A DNA stretch of 58,877 nucleotides from Azohydromonas australica DSM 1124 (lineage in GTDB: Bacteria; Pseudomonadota; Gammaproteobacteria; Burkholderiales; Burkholderiaceae_C). The position numbers and the translations under genes were made by a program. The DNA lies in assembly GCF_000430725.1 (NCBI RefSeq), contig NZ_AUMO01000066.1:1-58877 (forward strand), in the 5' to 3' direction. Numbering within the stretch: the first letter of the stretch is position 1; each line of letters begins with the position of its first letter. Shown here piece by piece: positions 1 to 8,518 of this stretch. The notes under the pieces were generated by a model. That model was given only the letters and a program-made list of their open reading frames with translations, searched no databases and was not told where the DNA came from.

Positions 1-303
1 CCCGGCGTGGAGTGCGACGGCGAGATGCACGGCGACGCGGCGCTGTCGCAGGACGTGCGCGACCGCCTGCTGCCCGAGCAGAGCACGCTCACGGGCGAGG
101 CCAACCTGCTGGTGCTGCCCAACATCGACGCGGCCAACATCCTCTTCAACGTGCTGAAGATGACCGGCGGCCACGGCGTCACGGTGGGCCCGGTGCTGCT
201 GGGCGCGGCCAAGCCCGCGCACATCCTCACCCCCTCGGCCACCGTGCGCCGCGTCATCAACATGACGGCGCTGGCCGTGGCGGACGTGGTGGCGGCTTCC
301 TGA
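1..303 (+). CDS. maeB: NADP-dependent malic enzyme, C-terminal end (partial)
   Basis: The frame is open from base 1, so only the last 100 residues are present. They match the end of the phosphotransacetylase-like domain that MaeB-type malic enzymes carry behind the catalytic part (VECDGEMHGDAAL near the start, then LVLPNIDAANILFNVLK, GPVLLGAAKPAHI and the closing helix VRRVINMTALAVADV). MaeB decarboxylates malate to pyruvate with NADP; the C-terminal domain is regulatory in known members. A free-standing phosphate acetyltransferase ends similarly, so this identity rests partly on the neighbouring pyruvate kinase gene. A strong hairpin follows the stop. Confidence 0.75.
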   Translation, partial: PGVECDGEMHGDAALSQDVRDRLLPEQSTLTGEANLLVLPNIDAANILFNVLKMTGGHGVTVGPVLLGAAKPAHILTPSATVRRVINMTALAVADVVAAS

Positions 304-317
304 GGAAGCCGTCCCAG

Positions 318-345
318 GTCACGGGCGGCAGGCGCCGCCCGTGAC
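318..345 (+). terminator. Perfect 12-bp hairpin after maeB
   Basis: GTCACGGGCGGC and its exact reverse complement flank a 4-nt loop, 14 nt after the maeB stop. No T-run follows, so this may be a Rho-dependent or 3'-end-stabilising hairpin rather than a classical intrinsic terminator. Confidence 0.5.
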
Positions 346-370
346 GCCCCACGACTCCAGGCGGGTCAGC

Positions 371-400
371 GGCGGCGCGGATAATGCGCCGCCGCTTTTG
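371..400 (+). promoter_or_regulatory. Hairpin with GATAAT box in the pyk leader
   Basis: GGCGGCGC and GCGCCGCC form an 8-bp stem around a loop containing GATAAT, followed by GCTTTTG. It could be a second terminator for maeB or hold a -10 element for pyk; no convincing -35 is visible. The sequence does not decide between these. Confidence 0.3.
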
Positions 401-436
401 TGCTTTTTGGACCCCGTTTTCCTTTTCGGAGACTGC

Positions 437-1867
437 ATGTCGCGCCAGACCAAGATCGTCGCCACCCTGGGCCCCGCCTCGTCCTCGCCGGAAACGCTGG
501 AGGCCTTGATCCGGGCCGGCGTGGACGTGGTGCGGCTGAACTTTTCCCACGGCACGGCGCAGGACCACATCGACCGTGCCGCGCTGGTGCGCGCCGCCGC
601 GGAGCGCGCGGGCAAGTCGGTGGCGATCATGGCCGACCTGCAGGGCCCCAAGATCCGCGTCGGCAAGTTCGAGAACGGGCGCGTGATGCTCGAAGCCGGC
701 CAACCCTTCGTGCTGGATGCCGGCCTGAAGGAGCCGGGCAACGTCGAGCGCGTGGGCCTGGACTACAAGGAACTGCCGCGCGACGTGAAGCCCGGCGACG
801 TGCTGCTGCTCAATGACGGGCTGATCGTGCTGACGGTGGACCGCGTGCAGGGCGAGGCGGTGCACACGCTGGTGAAGATCGGCGGCGAGCTTTCCAACAA
901 CAAGGGCATCAACAAGCAGGGCGGGGGGCTGACGGCGCCCGCGCTCACGGGCAAGGACATGGAGGACATCCGCACCGCGATGAGCTTCCAGTGCGAGTAC
1001 CTGGCGGTGAGCTTCCCCAAGAACGCCACCGACATGGAGATGGCGCGCCAGCTGGCCAACGTGGCCGGCGAGCCCTGGCGCCACAAGCCGGGGATGATCG
1101 CCAAGATCGAGCGCAGCGAAGCGATCCCGCAGCTCGAAGCCATCCTCAAGGCCAGCGACGGCATCATGGTCGCGCGCGGCGACCTGGCGGTGGAGGTGGG
1201 CAACGCCGCGGTGCCGGCCTTGCAGAAGAAGATGATCCGCATGGCGCGCGCCATGGACAAGGTCGCCATCACCGCCACGCAGATGATGGAAAGCATGATC
1301 GTCAACCCGGTGCCCACGCGTGCCGAGGTCTCCGACGTGGCCAACGCCGTGCTGGACGGCACCGACGCCGTGATGCTCAGCGCCGAGACGGCCGCCGGGC
1401 GCTTCCCCGTGGAGACGGTTTCGTACATGGCGGCCATCTGCGTCGAGGCCGAGCGGGCCGAGGAAACGCGGCTCGACGGCGACTTCGCCAACCGGCGCTT
1501 CGCCCGCATTGACCAGAGCATCGCCATGGGTGCGCTCTTCACCGCGCACCACCTGGGCTGCAAGGCGATCCTGGCGCTCACCGAGAGCGGCTCCACCGCG
1601 CTGTGGATGAGCCGCCACCGCATCCACACGCCCATCTACGGCCTGACCTCGCAGCCGCTGACGCAGCGCCGCATGGCGCTCTACCGCAACGTGCAGCCGA
1701 TGCTCATGCCGCGCCTGACCGACCGCGACGAGGCGCTCAAGCAGGCCGAGGCGCTGCTGGTGGCGCGCGGCGTGCTGATGCCCGGCGACACCTACGCCAT
1801 CACCTGCGGCGAGCCCATGGGCCACCCCGGCGGCACCAACATGCTCAAGGTGGTCGAGGTGCGCTGA
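437..1867 (+). CDS. pyk: Pyruvate kinase
   Basis: A 476-residue protein starting MSRQTKIVATLGPAS, the usual N-terminus of the family; an in-frame start about 96 nt upstream would add a non-conserved leader running through the hairpin, so I chose base 437. It transfers phosphate from PEP to ADP, the last step of glycolysis, in the cytoplasm. Visible signatures are VVRLNFSHG, the catalytic-loop region around MIAKIERSEAI, IMVARGDLAVEVG, and ITATQMMESM followed by PTRAEVSDVANAVLDGTDAVMLS (given here in pieces). The C-terminal allosteric domain is full length. The gene is followed directly by fba on the same strand, a glycolytic pair conserved in Burkholderiales. Confidence 0.97.
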   Translation: MSRQTKIVATLGPASSSPETLEALIRAGVDVVRLNFSHGTAQDHIDRAALVRAAAERAGKSVAIMADLQGPKIRVGKFENGRVMLEAGQPFVLDAGLKEPGNVERVGLDYKELPRDVKPGDVLLLNDGLIVLTVDRVQGEAVHTLVKIGGELSNNKGINKQGGGLTAPALTGKDMEDIRTAMSFQCEYLAVSFPKNATDMEMARQLANVAGEPWRHKPGMIAKIERSEAIPQLEAILKASDGIMVARGDLAVEVGNAAVPALQKKMIRMARAMDKVAITATQMMESMIVNPVPTRAEVSDVANAVLDGTDAVMLSAETAAGRFPVETVSYMAAICVEAERAEETRLDGDFANRRFARIDQSIAMGALFTAHHLGCKAILALTESGSTALWMSRHRIHTPIYGLTSQPLTQRRMALYRNVQPMLMPRLTDRDEALKQAEALLVARGVLMPGDTYAITCGEPMGHPGGTNMLKVVEVR

Positions 1868-2078
1868 AACTCCCACCCGCGCCAGCCTGCCGGACCGGCC
1901 GCCGGACGGGCTCATGCCGTGAGCCCATGCGCGATTGACGTGGATCGAGGAAGGCCCGGTTCGGGCGTGCGTCGCCCGGGCGGGTGGCCCTGGGCGCGCC
2001 GGTAAAATTTCGCCCGCGCGGCGGCGAGTACGCCGTCTGCTCAAGCTTTCTTCTCATCACTTCCCGGGGACTTTCACC

Positions 2079-3143
2079 ATGCCTCTCGTCTCGATGCGCC
2101 AGCTGCTGGACCATGCCGCCGAAAACGGCTACGGCATTCCGGCTTTCAACGTCAACAACCTGGAGCAGGTGCAGGCCGTGATGGAAGCGGCCAAGGAAAC
2201 CGGCGCGCCGGTGATCCTGCAGGCCAGCGCCGGGGCGCGGAAGTACGCGGGCGAGAGCTTCATCAAGCACCTGATCCAGGCCGCCGTCGAGGCCTATCCG
2301 CAGATCCCGCTGGTCATGCACCAGGACCACGGCCAGAGCCCGGCCATCTGCCAGGGCGCCATCGACCTGGGCTTCGGCTCCGTGATGATGGACGGCTCGC
2401 TGAATGAAGACGGCAAGACGCCGTCGAGCTATGAGTACAACGTGGACGTCACCCGCAAGGTGGTCCAGATGGCCCACAAGGTGGGCGTGACGGTCGAAGG
2501 CGAGCTCGGCTGCCTGGGCTCGCTGGAAACCGGTGAAGCCGGCGAGGAAGACGGCATCGGCGCGGTGGGCAAGCTCGACCACTCGGCGCTGCTGACCGAC
2601 CCGGAGCAGGCCGCCGACTTCGTCAAGCAGACGCAGCTCGACGCGCTGGCCATCGCCATCGGCACCAGCCACGGCGCCTACAAGTTCTCCCGCAAGCCCA
2701 CCGGCGACATCCTGGCCATCTCGCGCGTCAAGGAAATCCACGCCCGCATCCCCAACACGCACCTGGTGATGCACGGCTCCTCGTCGGTGCCGCAGGACCT
2801 GCTGGCCATCATCAACCAGTACGGCGGCAAGATGAAGGAGACCTACGGCGTGCCGGTCGAGGAGATCCAGGAAGCGATCAAGTTCGGCGTGCGCAAGATC
2901 AACATCGACACCGACATCCGCCTGGCGATGACGGGCGCGGTGCGCAAGTTCCTGGCCGAGAACCCCGAGAAGTTCGACGCCCGCGAGTGGCTCAAGCCCG
3001 CGCGCGAAGCCGCCAAGCAGATCTGCAAGCAGCGCTACCTGGAATTCGGCTGCGAAGGCCAGGGCGCCAAGATCAAGCCGGTGTCGCTGGACGAGATCGC
3101 CGCCAAGTACGCCAGCGGCGCGCTGGCCCAGCTCGTGCAGTGA
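2079..3143 (+). CDS. fba: Class II fructose-1,6-bisphosphate aldolase
   Basis: A 354-residue protein starting [21 protein letters not shown]. It cleaves fructose-1,6-bisphosphate to DHAP and glyceraldehyde-3-phosphate and needs a divalent metal. The class II motif MHQDHG (residues 80–85, with the catalytic Asp and a metal His), the acidic segment [13 protein letters not shown] and the HGSSSVP loop are all present. Length and motifs fit the Calvin-cycle (CbbA-like) subtype also used in glycolysis and gluconeogenesis. A longer in-frame start upstream adds only low-complexity residues. A TAAAAT box lies at 2003–2008, about 70 nt before the start, without a clear -35. A terminator follows. Confidence 0.96.
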   Translation: MPLVSMRQLLDHAAENGYGIPAFNVNNLEQVQAVMEAAKETGAPVILQASAGARKYAGESFIKHLIQAAVEAYPQIPLVMHQDHGQSPAICQGAIDLGFGSVMMDGSLNEDGKTPSSYEYNVDVTRKVVQMAHKVGVTVEGELGCLGSLETGEAGEEDGIGAVGKLDHSALLTDPEQAADFVKQTQLDALAIAIGTSHGAYKFSRKPTGDILAISRVKEIHARIPNTHLVMHGSSSVPQDLLAIINQYGGKMKETYGVPVEEIQEAIKFGVRKINIDTDIRLAMTGAVRKFLAENPEKFDAREWLKPAREAAKQICKQRYLEFGCEGQGAKIKPVSLDEIAAKYASGALAQLVQ

Positions 3144-3185
3144 TCGCCCCGGGCCGCCCGGCCCGTCGCCCTGCATGACGCACCA

Positions 3186-3208
3186 GGCCCGCTTCGGCGG
3201 GCCTTTTT
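3186..3208 (+). terminator. Rho-independent terminator after fba
   Basis: A 7-bp stem (GGCCCGC/GCGGGCC) closed by a TTCG tetraloop and followed by five T residues, about 40 nt after the fba stop. It separates the glycolytic genes from purC. Confidence 0.9.
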
Positions 3209-3216
3209 GCTGCTCC

Positions 3217-3222
3217 TACAAT
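3217..3222 (+). promoter_or_regulatory. TACAAT -10-like box before purC
   Basis: TACAAT lies just after the fba terminator and 38 nt before the purC start. No good -35 hexamer sits at normal spacing. Similar isolated boxes precede other genes here (GATAAT near pyk, TAAAAT before fba, TACAAT at 6799–6804 before purE, GATAAT at 12060–12065 before tsaB). Confidence 0.35.
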
Positions 3223-3259
3223 CCCGCCTCATTTTTTTGCACAGCACCGCCTGACCGCC

Positions 3260-4168
3260 ATGACCACTGCCCTGCACGAGAGCTCCATCACCTCACTGCC
3301 GCTGCTGGCCCGCGGCAAGGTCCGCGACAACTACGCCGTCGGCGCCGATCGGCTGCTGATGGTGGCCAGCGACCGGCTCTCGGCCTTTGACGTGGTGATG
3401 GGCGAGCCCATCCCGGGCAAGGGCGAGCTGCTGACGAAGATGGCGCTGTTCTGGTTCGAGCGCCTGGGCCACGTGGTGCCCAACCACCTCACCGGCGAGG
3501 ACCCCGAATCCGTCGTGACCGAGGCCGAGCGCGCGCAGGTGCGTGGCCGCTCCATGCTGGTCAAGCGCCTGAAGCCGCTGCCCGTGGAGGCCGTGGTGCG
3601 CGGCTACCTGGCCGGCAGCGGCTGGAAGGAATACCAGCAAAGCGGCACCGTCTGCGGCGTGGCGCTGCCCCCGGGCCTGCACAACGCGGCCAAGCTCGCC
3701 GAGCCCATCTTCACGCCCGCGACCAAGGCCGAGATGGGCGAGCACGACGAGAACATCAGCTTCGAGCGCATGGTCGAGATCGTCGGCAAGGATCTCGCCG
3801 AGCAGGTGCGCACGGTGTCGATCCAGCTCTACCGCGAGGCCGCGGACTTCGCGCTGACCAAGGGCATCATCATCGCGGACACCAAGTTCGAGTTCGGCCT
3901 GGACGAGGCCGGGCAGCTGACGCTGATGGACGAGGTGCTCACGCCCGACTCCTCGCGCTACTGGCCGGTGGAGAGCTACGCCGACGCGGTGGCCCGCGGC
4001 GACAACCCGCCCAGCTACGACAAGCAGTTCGTGCGCGACTGGCTGGAAGCGGCCCAGGTGGACGGCCAGCCCTGGAACAAGACGGCCCCCGCGCCGGCGC
4101 TGCCCGCAGACGTGGTGCAGAAAACCGCCGACAAGTACCGCGAGGCGCTGCAGCGGCTCACGGCCTGA
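3260..4168 (+). CDS. purC: SAICAR synthase (phosphoribosylaminoimidazole-succinocarboxamide synthase)
   Basis: A 302-residue ATP-dependent ligase joining CAIR and aspartate in purine synthesis. Family motifs are GKVRDNY near the N-terminus (residues 15–21), [35 protein letters not shown] and [13 protein letters not shown]. The length matches the single-domain bacterial enzyme of the longer, yeast-like type. The next pathway genes purE and purK lie about 2.7 kb downstream, separated by a chemoreceptor and cnoX. Confidence 0.97.
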   Translation: MTTALHESSITSLPLLARGKVRDNYAVGADRLLMVASDRLSAFDVVMGEPIPGKGELLTKMALFWFERLGHVVPNHLTGEDPESVVTEAERAQVRGRSMLVKRLKPLPVEAVVRGYLAGSGWKEYQQSGTVCGVALPPGLHNAAKLAEPIFTPATKAEMGEHDENISFERMVEIVGKDLAEQVRTVSIQLYREAADFALTKGIIIADTKFEFGLDEAGQLTLMDEVLTPDSSRYWPVESYADAVARGDNPPSYDKQFVRDWLEAAQVDGQPWNKTAPAPALPADVVQKTADKYREALQRLTA

Positions 4169-4268
4169 GCGGGCAAGCCTGATCGGGAACGTCGAATCGG
4201 GAAAAGTGCTCCTTCCTGGCACATCGAAAGGTGGGTTGGTGTAAGTATTTCTGCGTGTAATCCCTCCT

Positions 4269-4295
4269 CAAACGCCGCGCAGTTCCACCCGATAA
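4269..4295 (+). promoter_or_regulatory. Sigma-28 (FliA) type promoter for the chemoreceptor gene
   Basis: CAAA, then exactly 15 nt, then CCCGATAA, compared with the FliA consensus TAAA-N15-GCCGATAA (one mismatch in each half). A transcript would begin near 4302, giving a leader of about 55 nt to the start codon at 4357. This spacing supports the downstream start over the in-frame one at 4303. Confidence 0.65.
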
Positions 4296-4356
4296 GACTG
4301 CGATGTCCTGTAGTCGCTCCTCCGGAGCGTGGACCCGCTGTTTTGGAGACGATCCC

Positions 4357-5730
4357 ATGCTCAGACTCTTCCGCCGATCCGAGGGTGGTGCTGGCGCCAA
4401 GCCTGACCAAGGTGCCGCACCGCCGAGCGCATCCATAGCAGGCACTACCGATGCGGTGGCAGTGGTCAGGGCGATGTCCACCCAGGCTTCCAACGTCGGG
4501 CGCGATGCCGCCGAGGTGCGCGGCGCCATGGAGGACACGCAGAAGATCGTCCATGCCCAGGGGCAGGCCATGCAGCAGGTGGCCCAGCAGCTCGACGAGG
4601 TGCAGCGCGCACAGGGCTCCATCGCCACGGCGACGCTGGAGACGCTGCAGGCGGTGGCCCATGCGCGCGAGGCGCTGCAGGCGGTCAGCCGCGAGGTGCA
4701 GGGCATCGTGGAGACGCTGCACCAGGTCTCGGACGCGGCCGGGCAGATCACGCAGATCGCGCTGCAGACGCGGCTGGTGGCCTTCAACGCCTCGGTGGAG
4801 GCCAAGCGCGCCGGCGACGCCGGCCGCGGCTTCGGCGTGGTGGCCGACGCGGTCAAGGACCTCGCCGGCCAGGTCGAGACCACCTCCAAGACCATCATGC
4901 GCACCGTGGGCCAGCTCGACGAGCGCATCGAGAGCTTCAGCCGCGACCTGCGCTTCGACGACAGCGCCGACGTCAGCGCCCGCAGCGCCGTGCACGTGGC
5001 CTTCAGCAGCGTTGAGGCGGACGTGGAGCGCATCAGCCAGGCCGCGGACCAGAGCCGCAACATCTGCGCCCGGCTCAACGAGCACACCCAGGAGCTGGAG
5101 AGCGAGGTGCAGCAGGCCTCCGCCCGGCTCAACACTGCGCTGGCGTGCAGCGACCGCTTCCTGAAGGTGTCGGAGGCCATGATCGAGCAGGTGGCGGGCT
5201 TCGGCATTGAGACCGAGGACACGCCCTTCATCCAGGCCGCGCAGCAGGCCGCCGACGAGATCGCCGCGATGCTGGAGAACGCGGTGCGCCAGGGCAGCGT
5301 GAAGCTCGGCGACCTGTTCGACGAGCAGTACCGGGGCATTCCCAAGACCAACCCGCCGCAGTACCTCACGCGCTTCGTGGAGGTGGCCGACCGGCTGTTC
5401 CCGCAGGTGCAGGAGCGCTCCCTGGCGCTGTCGCCGCGCGTGAGCTACGTCATCGCCGTGGACCGCAACGGCTACTGCCCGATGCACAACAAGAAGTACG
5501 CGCTGCCCCAGCGCGGCGACGTGGTCTGGGACACGGCCAACAGCCGCTACCGCCGCATCTTCAACGACCGCACCGGCCTGGCCTCGGCGCGCAACCAGCG
5601 CCCGTTCCTGCTGCAGACCTACCGCCGCGACATGGGCGGCGGCCAGTACGTGCTGCTCAAGGAGGCCTCGGCGCCGATCACCGTCGGCGGCCGCCACTGG
5701 GGCGGCCTGCGCATCGGCTTCAGCTTCTGA
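4357..5730 (+). CDS. Soluble methyl-accepting chemotaxis protein with C-terminal sensor-like domain
   Basis: A 457-residue protein with no signal peptide or membrane segment, so a cytoplasmic chemoreceptor. The signalling hairpin is recognisable near residues 135–170 (QTRLVAFNASVEAKRAGDAG, then GRGFGVVADAVKDLA), a variant of the usual MCP tip. Long heptad-rich coiled coil surrounds it. The last 130 residues, from about YRGIPKTNPPQYL to the end (RVSYVIAVDRNGYCPMHN, then GGQYVLLKEASAPI), form a globular region resembling the small cache/PAS-like sensor domains found behind some soluble receptors. GGAGA 7 nt before ATG supports the start. The sigma-28 promoter upstream implies co-expression with flagellar genes. 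The ligand is unknown. Confidence 0.85.
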   Translation: MLRLFRRSEGGAGAKPDQGAAPPSASIAGTTDAVAVVRAMSTQASNVGRDAAEVRGAMEDTQKIVHAQGQAMQQVAQQLDEVQRAQGSIATATLETLQAVAHAREALQAVSREVQGIVETLHQVSDAAGQITQIALQTRLVAFNASVEAKRAGDAGRGFGVVADAVKDLAGQVETTSKTIMRTVGQLDERIESFSRDLRFDDSADVSARSAVHVAFSSVEADVERISQAADQSRNICARLNEHTQELESEVQQASARLNTALACSDRFLKVSEAMIEQVAGFGIETEDTPFIQAAQQAADEIAAMLENAVRQGSVKLGDLFDEQYRGIPKTNPPQYLTRFVEVADRLFPQVQERSLALSPRVSYVIAVDRNGYCPMHNKKYALPQRGDVVWDTANSRYRRIFNDRTGLASARNQRPFLLQTYRRDMGGGQYVLLKEASAPITVGGRHWGGLRIGFSF

Positions 5731-5751
5731 GCCCGGCGCGCTCCCAATGAA

Positions 5752-5777
5752 AAACGGCCCGGGATCCCGGGCCGTTT
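5752..5777. terminator. Perfect palindromic bidirectional terminator
   Basis: A 26-bp perfect palindrome centred between 5764 and 5765 (half-site AAACGGCCCGGGA), with an A-run on one side and a T-run on the other. It lies between the convergent chemoreceptor and cnoX genes and can stop transcription from both. Confidence 0.85.
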
Positions 5778-5810
5778 CTCATGGCGCTCCCGGCCTTGCC
5801 GGGGGCCGGA

Positions 5811-6764
5811 TCAGAACAGCGCCATGCTGAGCTTGCGCCGGTACTGGTCCACCACCGGGTCCGACGGCGCCTGGACGGCGGCCTTGCCGGCCACTTCCAG
5901 CGTGCCCTTCTTGACCGCCTCGGCGCCAGCGGCGGGCTTCGGAGCCGGCTTGGTCATCAGCTCCAGGATGGCGACGTAGGTCTTGCGCGCGAGCTCGCCG
6001 TTCCAGGCCTTGTCGCGCATCAGGATCTCCAGCAGCTCGTCCATCGCCTCGGTGAAGCGCCCGGCGGCGAAGTGTGTCTGCGCCAGCTCGAAGCGCGCCT
6101 CGAAGTCGCGCCGGTTGGCGGCGATGGCCGCCGTGAGCGCCTCGGCGCCGCGGGCCGTCGCGGCCTTCTCGGCGGCGTCGAGCCAGTGGCCCAGCGCGGC
6201 AATGCGCGCGTCCAGCTGCACCTTGCCCGCCATCGGCTCCCAGGCCTGGCGCGCCAGCGCCACCTGGCCGCGCCCGAGCAGCAGCTTGACGACGTCGCAG
6301 CGCACGGTGTCGTTGTTCGGATCGGCCGCTATGGTTTCCAGCAGCCGCTCCAGCGCCGCGCTGGGGTCGCCTTCGGCGGCCAGTTCCTGCGCTTCCTCGT
6401 GCTCCTCCTCGGTTTGCGCCTCCTGGGCGCTGGGCACGTGGCGGTCGAGGAACTCGCGGATCTGCGCCTCGGGCTGCGCGCCCACGAAGCCGTCCACCGG
6501 CTGGCCCTGGTCGAAGAGCACGCAGAAGGGGATGGAGCGCACGCCGAAGGCCTGGCTGAGCTGGCCGGCGATCTCGGGCTGGTCGTCGCTGTTGAGCTTG
6601 GCGAGCTTGAAGCGCCCGGCGTAGGCCACCTCCAGTTTTTCCAGCAGCGGACCCAGCGTGCGGCACGGTCCGCACCACGGTGCCCAGATGTCCAGCAGCA
6701 CGGGCTGGCGCATGGACTCGGTGATGAGTTCCTGTTCGAAGTTCTGGATGGTGATGTCGGTCAT
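5811..6764 (-). CDS. cnoX: Thioredoxin–TPR co-chaperone, CnoX/YbbN type
   Basis: A 317-residue cytoplasmic protein. Residues 1–110 are a thioredoxin fold with an intact WCGPC active site (about 30–34) and the cis-Pro loop VRSIPFCVLF. From about 120 on, TPR-like helices follow, ending in a polar tail. This layout is that of CnoX, a chaperedoxin that holds unfolding proteins under oxidative stress and passes them to GroEL. Unlike the E. coli protein, this one keeps both cysteines, as in Caulobacter. It is divergent from purE with roughly 70 nt between starts and is not functionally linked to the purine genes. Confidence 0.88.
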   Translation of the reverse strand: MTDITIQNFEQELITESMRQPVLLDIWAPWCGPCRTLGPLLEKLEVAYAGRFKLAKLNSDDQPEIAGQLSQAFGVRSIPFCVLFDQGQPVDGFVGAQPEAQIREFLDRHVPSAQEAQTEEEHEEAQELAAEGDPSAALERLLETIAADPNNDTVRCDVVKLLLGRGQVALARQAWEPMAGKVQLDARIAALGHWLDAAEKAATARGAEALTAAIAANRRDFEARFELAQTHFAAGRFTEAMDELLEILMRDKAWNGELARKTYVAILELMTKPAPKPAAGAEAVKKGTLEVAGKAAVQAPSDPVVDQYRRKLSMALF

Positions 6765-6837
6765 GTCTGTGGCGAGGCGGAGGGAAGAGGGCCCCGCCTA
6801 CAATGCAAGGTTTCCCTGATTTCCGGTGGAGCAAGCA

Positions 6838-7335
6838 GTGAGCACTGCCCCTGTGACGGTGGGCGTGGTGATGGGGTCCAGCAGCGACTGGGAGACCCTG
6901 AAGCACGCCACGCAGATTCTCGCCGAGTTCGGCATCGACTTCGAAGCGCGGGTGGTCTCCGCCCACCGCATGCCCGACGACATGTTCGCCTACGCCGAAA
7001 CGGCGGCCGCGCGCGGGCTCAAGGCCATCATCGCCGGCGCGGGCGGCGCGGCGCACCTGCCCGGCATGCTGGCGGCCAAGACCACGGTCCCGGTGCTGGG
7101 CGTGCCGGTGGCCAGCCGGCACCTGCAGGGCGTGGACTCGCTGCACTCCATCGTGCAGATGCCCAAGGGCATTCCCGTGGCGACCTTCGCCATCGGCACC
7201 GCCGGCGCCGGCAACGCGGCGCTGTTCGCGGTGGCGATGCTGGCCAACGAGGACCCGGCGCTGCGCGCGAAGCTGGAGGCCTTCCGGGCCCGCCAGACCG
7301 AAGCCGCCCGCGCCATGACGGCGGACCTCACGTGA
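6838..7335 (+). CDS. purE: 5-(carboxyamino)imidazole ribonucleotide mutase
   Basis: A 165-residue class I PurE that converts N5-CAIR to CAIR. The signatures [38 protein letters not shown] and [16 protein letters not shown] cover substrate and phosphate binding. I chose the GTG at 6838 because GGAG at 6828–6831 lies 6 nt upstream; an in-frame GTG at 6826 would add four residues. Its stop overlaps the GTG of purK, so the two are translationally coupled. Confidence 0.94.
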   Translation: MSTAPVTVGVVMGSSSDWETLKHATQILAEFGIDFEARVVSAHRMPDDMFAYAETAAARGLKAIIAGAGGAAHLPGMLAAKTTVPVLGVPVASRHLQGVDSLHSIVQMPKGIPVATFAIGTAGAGNAALFAVAMLANEDPALRAKLEAFRARQTEAARAMTADLT

Positions 7336-8516
7336 GCGCCGCGCTGCTTCCCGGCGCCCTCCTGGAGGACGGCCGCCCCGCCACGCTGGGCGTGATGGGC
7401 GGCGGCCAGCTCGGCCGCATGTTCGTGCAGGCCGCGCAGGAAATGGGCTTCGTCACCGTGGTGCTCGACCCCGACACCGGCAGCCCTGCCGGCGCGGTGG
7501 CGCACCACCACATCCGCGCCGACTACCTCGACGAGCAGGCCCTGGCGCAGCTGATGCAGCGCGCCAGCGCCATCACCACCGAGTTCGAGAACGTCCCCGC
7601 CGCCGCGCTGCTGACGCTGGGCATGCAGCGCCCCGTGGCGCCCGCGGCCGACGCCGTGGCCGTGTGCCAGGACCGCTCCGCCGAGAAGCGCCATTTCGAA
7701 GGCTGCGGCGTGCCCTGCGCGCCCTGGGCGCTGATCGAGACGGCCGAGACGCTGGCCGCCGTGTCCGACGACCTGCTGCCCGGCATCCTCAAGACCGCGC
7801 GCATGGGCTACGACGGCAAGGGCCAGATCCGCGTGGCCGACCGCGCGCAGCTCGCCGCCGCCTGGGAGCAGCTCAAGGGCGTGCCCTGCGTGCTGGAGAA
7901 GATGCTGCCGCTGGCGCTGGAGATCAGCGTCATCGTGGCGCGCGCCGCCGACGGCCAGGCGGTGTGCTTCCCCGTGCAGCAGAACCTGCACCGCGACGGC
8001 ATCCTGGCCGTGACGCAGGTGCCCGCGCCCGAGGTCTCCGAGGCGCTGCGCCAGCAGGCCGTGCAGTGCGCGCAGGCGGTGGCGCAGTCGCTGCGCTACG
8101 TGGGCGTGCTGTGCGTGGAGTTCTTCGTGCTGCAGGACGGCTCGCTGGTGGCCAACGAGATGGCGCCGCGCCCGCACAACTCCGGCCACTACAGCATCGA
8201 CGCCTGCGACTTGTCGCAGTTCGACCTGCAGGTGCGCACGCTGGCCGGGCTGCCGCTGGTCGCGCCACGGCTGCACTCCTGCGCCGTGATGCTCAACCTG
8301 CTGGGCGACCTGTGGTTCGACGCCCAGGGCCGCGAGCGCTCGCCGGCCTGGGCGCAGGTGCTGGCGCTGCCCGGCGTGCACCTGCACCTGTACGGCAAGG
8401 CCGGCGCGCGTCCCGGACGCAAGATGGGTCACCTGACCGTCACCGCCGCCGATGCCGCCGGCGCCCGCGACGTGGCGCTGCAGGCCGCGGCGCTGTTGGG
8501 CCTGCCGGCCTTCTGA
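7332..8516 (+). CDS. purK: N5-carboxyaminoimidazole ribonucleotide synthase
   Basis: A 394-residue ATP-grasp enzyme that carboxylates AIR using bicarbonate and ATP, supplying PurE. The N-terminal loop [16 protein letters not shown]-grasp elements [12 protein letters not shown] and EISVIVAR, and the metal site [17 protein letters not shown] are intact. The GTG start overlaps the purE stop in a GTGA arrangement. The Sua5 gene begins 2 nt after its stop, so at least purE–purK–sua5 form one transcription unit. Confidence 0.96.
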   Translation: MSAALLPGALLEDGRPATLGVMGGGQLGRMFVQAAQEMGFVTVVLDPDTGSPAGAVAHHHIRADYLDEQALAQLMQRASAITTEFENVPAAALLTLGMQRPVAPAADAVAVCQDRSAEKRHFEGCGVPCAPWALIETAETLAAVSDDLLPGILKTARMGYDGKGQIRVADRAQLAAAWEQLKGVPCVLEKMLPLALEISVIVARAADGQAVCFPVQQNLHRDGILAVTQVPAPEVSEALRQQAVQCAQAVAQSLRYVGVLCVEFFVLQDGSLVANEMAPRPHNSGHYSIDACDLSQFDLQVRTLAGLPLVAPRLHSCAVMLNLLGDLWFDAQGRERSPAWAQVLALPGVHLHLYGKAGARPGRKMGHLTVTAADAAGARDVALQAAALLGLPAF

Positions 8517-8518
8517 CC

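Noticed and set aside
257..2044. A long minus-strand frame opposite pyk
   Set aside because: The same GC-driven shadow pattern; pyk has full family motifs on the other strand.
4303..4356. Longer N-terminus of the chemoreceptor starting at 4303
   Set aside because: The extra 18 residues have no family support, no ribosome site precedes them, and the inferred sigma-28 transcript would start only about 1 nt before that codon.
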